Origin: an uncultured Acetatifactor sp.
GTDB lineage: Bacteria > Bacillota > Clostridia > Lachnospirales > Lachnospiraceae
Direction of reading: 5' to 3'
Assembly (NCBI GenBank): GCA_910577035.1
Contig: CAJTKW010000098.1
Span: 3,990-11,139 of the forward strand
DNA length: 7,150 bases
How positions within the stretch are numbered: the first letter of the stretch is position 1; every line of letters begins with the position of its first letter. Under the pieces are notes generated by a model. The model was not told the origin of the DNA. It did no database searches and worked only from the letters and a program-made list of their open reading frames with translations. Shown piece by piece: positions 1 to 5,609 of the stretch. Both the position numbers and the translations under genes were made by a program.

Positions 1-31
1 GTTTGCAGGCCTGCGGGAAGAGGGCTGGCGA

Positions 32-3000
32 TCAGCAATCCGTATTGCCGGAGGCGTAGAATGCTTCCAGCTTTTTTAAGTGCTGGTAGCGCTGTTTGGC
101 CAGGCTGGCAGCTTTTGTGAACAACGCTTCGGCCTCGTCGGGGCGGTACCTTTCCAGAGAAGTATAACGTATTTCCCCTTCCAGAAAATCGTGATAGTCA
201 AGAGAGGGCTCCCCACTGTCCAGGGTAAAGGGATTTTTACCTTCTCCCAGCAGTGCGGGATTATAGCGAAACAGATGAAAATAGCCGGAATCCACGGCTT
301 TTTTCATTTCATGGCTGGAAGATCCCATGCCGGCCTTTACTCCATGGGCAATACAGGTGGCATAGGCGATGACCAGGGAGGGCCCATTGTAATAAACCGC
401 TTCGGTCAACGCCTGGATGGCCTGGTTGAAATCCGCTCCCAGGGCGATCTGTGCCACATATACATTTCCGTAGGAAAGGGCCATGGCGGCCAGATCCTTT
501 TTGCGGGTGGTCTTTCCGCCGCTGATAAACTTGGCGGTGGCACCCAGGGGAGTAGCCTTGGAGACCTGGCCGCCGGTGTTGGAGTATACCTCCGTATCCA
601 GAACCAGAAGGTTGATATTGCGGCCTGTGGAAAGTACATGATCCAGGCCGCTGAAGCCGATGTCATACCCCCAGCCGTCGCCGCCGATAACCCAGGGAAC
701 GGGAGAGGGGCCGGCATCTTTGGAATGTCCGTGATTGTCGGAGGATTTGCTTTGCTGCTGCCGTACCTCCTCTGCCAGCACCATCCCCAGGCCGAATTCC
801 GCCGCGTCCTCGAAGAGGGAATTTGACCAGGCCGGTCCATGGCCGTTTTCGTCTACAGTATAGGCGCAGGACGGGGAGGAGTTTGCCCAGATGGAGCTGC
901 AGCCGGTGGCGTTGGCAATATACATATCCGGGCCGAACAGCTGAGTCAACAGCTTCACGTAAGGGGTTTCACCACAGCCTGCGCAGGCGCCGGAAAATTC
1001 CATCAGGGGGCGGCGGAACTGGCTGCCTTTGAGGGTATGGCTGCCGAATTTTTCCACGGCCTCCCTGCAGGGCAGCAGGGGCTTGGCATAATCGAAGCAC
1101 AGCTGGGTGAATGCTCGGCTGTCCGCGGTGGAAGCAGCCTGTGCCTGCCGGGGAAGGCGGCTATCCGCGGTGAAAGCGGTTTCTGACTGCCCGTGGAGGC
1201 GGATTCCTGTTGCGGGTCCGTTTTCCGCACCTTGGGCCGGCCTCATTTCCAGCGCCTTCTTCCCCTGCTTTCCCGGGCAGATGGCAGCGCAGGAGCCGCA
1301 GCCCGTGCAGTCCACAGGGGAGATGACAATGGAGAAGGTGTGATTGGCCAGTCCGGTCATAGGAATGCGCGGCATCCCCTCCGGGGCCTCCGCGGCCTGG
1401 GCTTCATTCATGGCGGCTGGACGAATCACGGCATGGGGGCAGACGAAAGAGCAGCGGGTGCACTGGATGCAGTTTTCCGGGATCCAGGTGGGAATTTCCG
1501 TGGCGACATTCCTTCGCTCGTGGGCAGTGCTGCCCGCCGGGGTGCTGCCGTCGGCGTAGGGAAGGAAGGCGGAAACGGGCAGCCGGTCCCCCCGCTGGTC
1601 GGTGACAGGCTGCTGGATATTTTTCACATAGTCCGCAAGAGCCCTGTCAGCCGGCAGCGGAGGATTGTCCAGAGGAGTCCGGGCAGCGGCACCGCCGTTT
1701 CCTCCGATGGCGTCCTGTCCCCGTGCCCCGGCGTATTCTTCGGCAGCCGGATCATCGGCGGTAAGCCATTCCTCCGGCACAGGGATTTCCTGTACCTCCG
1801 AAAAGCCTCTGCTGACGGCTTCGTTATTCATGCGCAGAATGGCCTCTCCCTCTCTCCCGTAGCTTTTCGCGGCGGCAGCCTGCATCTGCTCCAGCGCCTG
1901 CTCCCGGGGGAGCAGCTTTGTCACTGCGAAAAAGGCGGCCTGCAGGATGGTGCTGATTTTATTATTCAGGCCGATTTCCTTACCGATTCCCAGGGCATCG
2001 ATGACATAGAAACGGATATGCCGCCCGGCAAGGCAGCGCTTTGTTTCTGCGGGAAGATAATCTTCCAGCTCTTTGCCCCGGAGGGAAATATTCAGAAGAA
2101 AGCTTCCACCGTCCTTGATTTCCTGTACCATTTGATATTTATGCAGGTAAACCTGATTATGGCATGCCACGAAATCCGCGCTGCGGATCCCATAGGCGCT
2201 GCGAATGGGAGACTTGCCGAAGCGCAGGTGGGATATGGTAAGGCCTCTGGATTTCTTGGAATCATATTCAAAGTATCCCTGGGCGTACAGGTCCGTATTG
2301 CTGCCGATGATCTTGATGGCATTTTTGGTGGCACTGACGGTTCCGTCGCCCCCCAGTCCCCAGAATTTGCAGGCAGTGGTGCCGGCAGGAGCAGGATCCG
2401 GCAGTTCCGGTACCGGCAGGGAGAGGTTTGTCACGTCGTCGGTGATGCCCACGGTAAAAAATTTCCGGGATACATTCCGGTAAACGGCGGCGATCTGTCC
2501 GGGGGTGGTGTCCTTGGAGCTTAGTCCGTAACGGCCGGAAAAGACCCGGACTGCAGGCAGGGGCGTACCCTGGCCGGAAGCGCTTACCGCCAGGCGGCCG
2601 GCTTGTTCCAGGGCTGATACCACGTCCAGATAAAGGGGCTCGCCGGCTGCTCCGGGTTCCCTGGTGCGGTCCAGCACGGTGACGTGGACGGTGGTGGGAG
2701 GCAGTGCTGCCAGCAGATGGCCGGGGCTGAAGGGGCGGTACAGGTGTACACTGACCAGGCCGTATCTGTCATCTTTGGCGTAATCCAGATACTCCCGTAT
2801 TGTCTCACAGATGCTGCCCATGGCGATGATGACATGCTCCGCCCGGGGAGAACCATAATAATTAAACAGACCGTAGTCTGTGCCCAGGCGGGTATTTATT
2901 TTGGCAAGCTGGTTTTCAACGATGCCTGGCAGGGCGTTGTAAAGGGGGTTGGAGGCCTCCCTGGCCTGGAAAAAGATGTCGGGATTCTGGGCGGAGCCGT

Positions 3001-3652
3001 AATTCCTGCCATGGGCGGGGTGCAGACAGCGGCGGCGGAAGGCTTCAAGGGCCTCCGGGCAGGCCATGGCCTTCAAGTCACTGTAATCCCATACCTGTAT
3101 CTTGTGAAGCTCATGGGAGGTACGGAAACCGTCAAAGAAGTTCAGGAAGGGAAGCTGTCCCTCCAGGGCGGCCAGGTGAGGAACGGGGGAGAGATCCATG
3201 ACCTCCTGGACGCTTCCGCAGGCAAAAATGGCAGCGCCTGTCTGGCGGCAGGCGTAAATATCCGAATGATCGCCGAAGATAGACAGGGCGTGGGTGGCGA
3301 TACTGCGGGAGGCCACGTGGATGACTCCGGGCAGATGCTCTCCGGCCAGCCGGTAAAGATTGGGAAGCATGAGCAGCAGCCCCTGGGAGCTGGTAAAGGT
3401 AACCGCCAGAGCGCCGGCCAGCAGGGCGCCGTGGAGGGTACCTGCGGCACCTGCCTCGGACTGCATCTGGATTACCCGCAGAGGATGGTCATATATGTTC
3501 TTCTTCCCCTCGGCGGCCCAGCGTTCACAGAGCTCCGCCATGGGGGATGAGGGGGTAATGGGGTAAATAGCGGCGGCTTCGCTGTAAGCATACGCCACAT
3601 ATGCGGCAGCCTGGTTGCCGTCCATTGTCTGATTTTTTCTGTTTATCTGCAT
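32..3652 (-). CDS. nifJ: Pyruvate:ferredoxin (flavodoxin) oxidoreductase, single-chain PFOR
   Basis: This cytoplasmic enzyme oxidatively decarboxylates pyruvate with CoA to acetyl-CoA and CO2, passing electrons to ferredoxin or flavodoxin. The 1206-residue chain has the full family order. The N-terminal domain carries YPITPSS (30-36), QSEAGAAG (E66) and ASRS (R116). A transketolase-C-like domain covers about 260-410, and the gamma domain about 430-620 (GLGGDGTVSATKNAIK; ADFVACHN). Two [4Fe-4S] motifs follow: C728/C731/C734/C738 and C782/C785/C788/C792. The TPP domain has proximal-cluster cysteines C890, C893, C918 and C1100, plus GGDGW (990-994) and YSNTGGQ (N1025). All expected TPP and cluster ligands are therefore present. 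It appears to lack the C-terminal extension known from Desulfovibrio africanus PFOR. The ATG at 3652 is supported by GGAGGTG seven bases upstream and a normal family N-terminus (TMDGNQAAAYVAYAY). Oddities are a Gly/Ala-rich insert at about 633-668, an expanded linker at about 803-848 and a short segment at about 961-987. Only 31 bases follow the stop, so its terminator or next gene is unseen. Confidence 0.97.
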   Translation of the reverse strand: MQINRKNQTMDGNQAAAYVAYAYSEAAAIYPITPSSPMAELCERWAAEGKKNIYDHPLRVIQMQSEAGAAGTLHGALLAGALAVTFTSSQGLLLMLPNLYRLAGEHLPGVIHVASRSIATHALSIFGDHSDIYACRQTGAAIFACGSVQEVMDLSPVPHLAALEGQLPFLNFFDGFRTSHELHKIQVWDYSDLKAMACPEALEAFRRRCLHPAHGRNYGSAQNPDIFFQAREASNPLYNALPGIVENQLAKINTRLGTDYGLFNYYGSPRAEHVIIAMGSICETIREYLDYAKDDRYGLVSVHLYRPFSPGHLLAALPPTTVHVTVLDRTREPGAAGEPLYLDVVSALEQAGRLAVSASGQGTPLPAVRVFSGRYGLSSKDTTPGQIAAVYRNVSRKFFTVGITDDVTNLSLPVPELPDPAPAGTTACKFWGLGGDGTVSATKNAIKIIGSNTDLYAQGYFEYDSKKSRGLTISHLRFGKSPIRSAYGIRSADFVACHNQVYLHKYQMVQEIKDGGSFLLNISLRGKELEDYLPAETKRCLAGRHIRFYVIDALGIGKEIGLNNKISTILQAAFFAVTKLLPREQALEQMQAAAAKSYGREGEAILRMNNEAVSRGFSEVQEIPVPEEWLTADDPAAEEYAGARGQDAIGGNGGAAARTPLDNPPLPADRALADYVKNIQQPVTDQRGDRLPVSAFLPYADGSTPAGSTAHERRNVATEIPTWIPENCIQCTRCSFVCPHAVIRPAAMNEAQAAEAPEGMPRIPMTGLANHTFSIVISPVDCTGCGSCAAICPGKQGKKALEMRPAQGAENGPATGIRLHGQSETAFTADSRLPRQAQAASTADSRAFTQLCFDYAKPLLPCREAVEKFGSHTLKGSQFRRPLMEFSGACAGCGETPYVKLLTQLFGPDMYIANATGCSSIWANSSPSCAYTVDENGHGPAWSNSLFEDAAEFGLGMVLAEEVRQQQSKSSDNHGHSKDAGPSPVPWVIGGDGWGYDIGFSGLDHVLSTGRNINLLVLDTEVYSNTGGQVSKATPLGATAKFISGGKTTRKKDLAAMALSYGNVYVAQIALGADFNQAIQALTEAVYYNGPSLVIAYATCIAHGVKAGMGSSSHEMKKAVDSGYFHLFRYNPALLGEGKNPFTLDSGEPSLDYHDFLEGEIRYTSLERYRPDEAEALFTKAASLAKQRYQHLKKLEAFYASGNTDC
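1115..1198 (-). repeat. 42-bp in-frame tandem duplication in the nifJ linker
   Basis: Two adjacent 42-base units (1157-1198 and 1115-1156) match at 31 of 42 positions by direct comparison. The best-conserved block is 18 of 20 (1158-1177 against 1116-1135). In PFOR they encode two consecutive 14-residue units, 819-832 (LHGQSETAFTADSR) and 833-846 (LPRQAQAASTADSR), identical at 8 positions and both ending TADSR. They lie in the linker between the second 4Fe-4S motif and the TPP domain, where ordinary PFORs are much shorter. The divergence between units suggests an old duplication that has since drifted. The composition (Ala, Ser, Gln, Arg) suggests a flexible exposed segment; no function is evident. 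Confidence 0.85.
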
Positions 3653-3702
3653 AAAAAAGCACCTCCGTCTTCCTAGTTTCTCTCGGAGGTGCTTTTTTAT
3701 GC
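3649..3702 (-). terminator. Terminator-like hairpin that also pairs the nifJ RBS and start codon
   Basis: A perfect 19-bp inverted repeat (3684-3702 and 3649-3667) flanks a 16-base loop (3668-3683). Read on the minus strand, the 5' arm is GCATAAAAAAGCACCTCCG and the 3' arm is its exact complement. The inner 9 bp (GCACCTCCG paired with CGGAGGTGC) followed by six T is a classic intrinsic terminator, and it begins two bases after the sufB stop codon. The same 3' arm contains the nifJ Shine-Dalgarno sequence GGAGGTG (3660-3666), and the six T run straight into the nifJ ATG (3650-3652), which is also paired. The symmetry gives a T-tract on either strand, but no plus-strand gene reads into it. Structure and overlap are seen directly; termination and RBS occlusion are inferred. 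Confidence 0.85.
3660..3666 (-). promoter_or_regulatory. Ribosome binding site of nifJ, buried in the hairpin
   Basis: GGAGGTG on the minus strand lies seven bases (C plus six T) before the nifJ ATG at 3652. It is a strong match to the 16S anti-Shine-Dalgarno sequence and fixes the nifJ start. It is unusual because all seven bases pair with CACCTCC (3685-3691) in the 5' arm of the hairpin, so it should be free only when that arm is unpaired, for example under a ribosome ending sufB, or absent from the transcript. Confidence 0.85.
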
Positions 3703-3704
3703 GG

Positions 3705-4622
3705 TTATTTTAAAAATCCGTTGACAATCTGGGCTTCGGCTTCTTCCTCTGTGAGCCCCAGGGTCATAAGCTTGGTAATCTGTTCTCCGGCAATCTTCCC
3801 GATGGCAGCCTCATGAATCAGCTGGGCGTCCAGATGGTTTGCGGTGATTTCGGGAACAGCGCTTATTTTTGCATTGTCCATGATGATGCCGTCACATTCG
3901 GAATGGCCGGCGCAGCGGTTATTTCCGTTGATTCTGGACAGGAACAGCTGGGTGGAATTGTCCCTTGCCACGGAGCGGGAGATGATATTGGCGCTGGAGC
4001 CTTCTCCGTCCAGGTCCACCCGGAAAGAGGTTTCGGCAGTCTGATTGCCGTGGGTCATAAGCTTCTCCGTGACGATGAGCCGGGCGCCGTTTCCTAATTT
4101 GGCGCTGGTAGACCGCTTTGTGGAATCTACTCCTTTGATCTGCACGGTCTCCATTTCCAGGAAGCTGTTCTCCCCCAGTTCCACCACCGTTTCGGGATTC
4201 ATGATGCGTCCGCCCCTGCCGTCGCCGCTTCCATAGTGTTTTTCCACGTATTTCACATGGGAATTTCTGCCGATATAGAAGGAGTGGACGCCGTCGTGCC
4301 TGCTGTCCCCGTCACCGCTGTTGTGAATGCCGCATCCGGCGACAATGGTCACGTCGCAGTCGTCCCCTACGTAAAAATCATTGTAGACCATTTCGGTCAA
4401 TCCGCTTTGGCTTAAAACCACAGGGATGTGGACACTTTCGTTTTTGGTACCGGGTTTGATTACAATGTCGATCCCCTGTTTGTCGTTCTTGGAAACAATG
4501 TCGATGTGAGCGGTGGTAGCCCGGTCCACGCTTTTCCCGTCGGCACGAATATTGTAAGCACCTGCCGGCATTTCATGCAGGCCGGCCACCTGTTCCAGTA
4601 AGTTTTTCTGTATCTCGTCCAT
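3705..4622 (-). CDS. sufB: Short SufB/SufD-family Fe-S cluster scaffold (SmsB-like)
   Basis: This 305-residue protein belongs to the SufB/SufD family, the beta-helix scaffold that with SufC builds Fe-S clusters in the cytoplasm. The C-terminal half is diagnostic: VKYVEKHYGSGDGRGGR (about 123-139), a STSAKLGNGA stretch (171-180), HSECDGIIMDN (C243), then HEAAIGKIAGEQ (H270, E271) and the final IVNGF. C243 sits where the sulfur-accepting cysteine of E. coli SufB lies (before D-x-x-x-I), and H270-E271 match the conserved H-E after the Asp/Ala segment. At 305 residues it is far shorter than classical SufB (about 470-500), lacking most of the N-terminal region. This matches the short form paired only with SufC in archaea and Clostridia, termed the SUF-like minimal system. 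The ATG at 4622 has AAAGGAG (4632-4638) nine bases upstream, within the 18-base gap after sufC. The stop lies two bases before the hairpin in front of nifJ. The alternative name SufD is less likely because of the conserved cysteine. Confidence 0.9.
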   Translation of the reverse strand: MDEIQKNLLEQVAGLHEMPAGAYNIRADGKSVDRATTAHIDIVSKNDKQGIDIVIKPGTKNESVHIPVVLSQSGLTEMVYNDFYVGDDCDVTIVAGCGIHNSGDGDSRHDGVHSFYIGRNSHVKYVEKHYGSGDGRGGRIMNPETVVELGENSFLEMETVQIKGVDSTKRSTSAKLGNGARLIVTEKLMTHGNQTAETSFRVDLDGEGSSANIISRSVARDNSTQLFLSRINGNNRCAGHSECDGIIMDNAKISAVPEITANHLDAQLIHEAAIGKIAGEQITKLMTLGLTEEEAEAQIVNGFLK

Positions 4623-4640
4623 TTCTTGCCGCTCCTTTCC

Positions 4641-5378
4641 TCAGTTCTGCATATCCGCGCCAAAAGCGCGCTGACAGCTTTCCGTGCCCCGCAGAAGCTC
4701 CGGAAGGATGTCGCCCTTTCGGCCTCTGGCCTGTACGGTTCCGCCTGCAAGTACTATGATTTCGTCTGCAATATTCAGTATGCGCTCCTGATGTGAGATG
4801 ATAATCAGGGAGTTTTCGCTGGATTGGTGCATTTCCTCAAATACCCGGATCAGGTTCTGGAAGCTCCAGAGGTCAATGCCGGCCTCCGGCTCGTCAAAAA
4901 CTGCCAGCGGGGTATTGCGGGCGATAATCGTAGCTATTTCAATCCGTTTCAGCTCTCCTCCCGACAGGCTGGCGTCTACGTCCCGGTTGATGTAATCTCT
5001 GGCGCACAGGCCTACTTTGGAGAGATAGTCGCACACATTGGGAAGCTTAACCTGGCTTCCGGCGGCGAGGGTGATCAGATCTTTGACCTTGATGCCCTTA
5101 AAGCGCACCGGCTGTTGAAAGGCAAAGCTGATTCCCGCCTTTGCCCGCTCGGTAATGTCCAGACCGGTAATATCCTTTCCGTTAAACAGAATTTTGCCCG
5201 AGGTGGGTTGTTCGATCCCCATGATAAGCCGGGCCAGGGTGGATTTGCCGCCGCCGTTGGGACCGGTGATGGCGATGAAGGTATGATCCTCAAAGGTAAG
5301 ATTTATGTCACGTATAATTTCCTTTTGGTCCCGGCTGCTGCCGGGCACCTGGAAGGAAAGATTCTGCAGTTCAAGCAT
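4641..5378 (-). CDS. sufC: SufC-type ABC ATPase of Fe-S assembly (SmsC-like)
   Basis: This cytoplasmic ATPase partners the SufB scaffold. ATP binding and SufC dimerisation are known to reshape the scaffold for cluster building; it is not a transporter. The 245-residue chain has every ABC element: Walker A GPNGGGKST (39-47), Q-loop FAFQQP (Q88/Q89), signature LSGGELKR (138-145), Walker B LAVFDEP (158-164) with catalytic E163, D-loop AGID (166-169) and H-loop SH (195-196). The DEPEAGID form is typical of SufC from minimal SufBC systems. I chose ATG 5378 because AGGAGG (5385-5390) lies six bases upstream and the protein then begins MLELQNLSFQV, a normal SufC N-terminus. An upstream in-frame GTG at 5420 would add 14 residues but lies at the expected transcription start. 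It is the first gene of the minus-strand cluster, 18 bases before sufB. No cysteine desulfurase or sulfur-transfer protein is in the window. Confidence 0.93.
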   Translation of the reverse strand: MLELQNLSFQVPGSSRDQKEIIRDINLTFEDHTFIAITGPNGGGKSTLARLIMGIEQPTSGKILFNGKDITGLDITERAKAGISFAFQQPVRFKGIKVKDLITLAAGSQVKLPNVCDYLSKVGLCARDYINRDVDASLSGGELKRIEIATIIARNTPLAVFDEPEAGIDLWSFQNLIRVFEEMHQSSENSLIIISHQERILNIADEIIVLAGGTVQARGRKGDILPELLRGTESCQRAFGADMQN

Positions 5379-5384
5379 GATTAT

Positions 5385-5390
5385 CCTCCT
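5385..5390 (-). promoter_or_regulatory. Ribosome binding site deciding the sufC start
   Basis: A perfect AGGAGG on the minus strand sits six bases before ATG 5378. It selects this start over the in-frame GTG at 5420, which has no comparable upstream site and would be at or just after the predicted transcription start. Confidence 0.85.
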
Positions 5391-5428
5391 GACTGATATA
5401 TTGGGCCTTTTGTCTGCCACGTTTACCT

Positions 5429-5457
5429 ATTATACCATGGCGGCAGAAGAAGCACCA
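5429..5457 (-). promoter_or_regulatory. Candidate extended -10 promoter for sufC-sufB
   Basis: On the minus strand, TATAAT (5434 to 5429) is a perfect -10 preceded by TGG, giving an extended -10 (TGn). At 17 bases spacing the -35 position reads TGGTGC (5457 to 5452), a poor match, so recognition would rest on the extended -10 or an activator. The predicted start near 5422 gives a leader of about 44 bases before the sufC ATG. No other plausible -10 lies closer. The assignment is from motif match only. Confidence 0.6.
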
Positions 5458-5540
5458 GCCTCATTTTTTGAAGGTAAAGGGTATTGCGGCAGTTCATGGA
5501 TGATATGACGGAATTGTCCCATTTTTGACAGGGAAAAATA

Positions 5541-5569
5541 TTGTGGAAACCTGAAAAAAGTGGTATAGT
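5541..5569 (+). promoter_or_regulatory. Candidate extended -10 promoter for the chemoreceptor gene
   Basis: TTGTGG (5541-5546), a 17-base spacer and TATAGT (5564-5569) form a sigma-A-like promoter, with TGG directly before the -10 as in the divergent sufC promoter. Transcription would start near 5576, giving a leader of about 34 bases. A consensus -35-like TTGACA (5525-5530) lies further upstream but is not correctly spaced to any -10 I can see. Confidence 0.6.
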
Positions 5570-5595
5570 TATATCCGAATACAAAAGAAAAGCTT

Positions 5596-5603
5596 AGGAG
5601 GGG
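5596..5603 (+). promoter_or_regulatory. Ribosome binding site deciding a GTG start
   Basis: AGGAGGGG ends six bases before GTG 5610. There is no ATG with similar spacing; the next in-frame ATG is at residue 17, inside the first membrane helix. GTG is therefore the likely start codon. Confidence 0.85.
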
Positions 5604-5609
5604 AAACCG

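Noticed and set aside
5..14. Palindrome GCAGGCCTGC after the nifJ stop as a terminator
   Set aside because: A perfect 10-base palindrome leaves no loop, and no T-tract follows on the minus strand within the window.
80..826. Plus-strand open frame of 248 codons opposite the nifJ C-terminal region
   Set aside because: Antisense shadow of the conserved TPP domain, with no supporting ribosome binding site or domain.
1193..2524. Long plus-strand open frame (443 codons) opposite nifJ
   Set aside because: It is antisense to a fully conserved PFOR, shows no recognisable domain, and is explained by the GC-rich codon use of the gene beneath it.
2684..3550. Plus-strand open frame of 288 codons opposite the N-terminal part of nifJ
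   Set aside because: Same reason: the opposing frame is conserved enzyme sequence and the translated product resembles no family I know.
3707..3735. Possible nifJ promoter at the end of sufB (TAAAAT on the minus strand, 3712 to 3707)
   Set aside because: The -35 position reads AGCCCA or CCCAGA, a poor match, and there is no TGn extension, so I cannot support it as a promoter.
5379..5420. Longer sufC start at GTG 5420
   Set aside because: It falls at the predicted transcription start, lacks a ribosome binding site, and adds residues not typical of SufC; ATG 5378 has a perfect AGGAGG.
5525..5530. Consensus TTGACA as the receptor gene -35
   Set aside because: The sequence 16-18 bases downstream (around AAACCT) is not a -10, and the distance to TATAGT is 33 bases.
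5553..5582. Sigma-28-like flagellar promoter (CCGAATA preceded by an A-rich -35) for the receptor gene
   Set aside because: CCGAATA is an imperfect -10 and the -35 lacks a proper TAAA; the sigma-A-like TTGTGG/TATAGT pair fits better.
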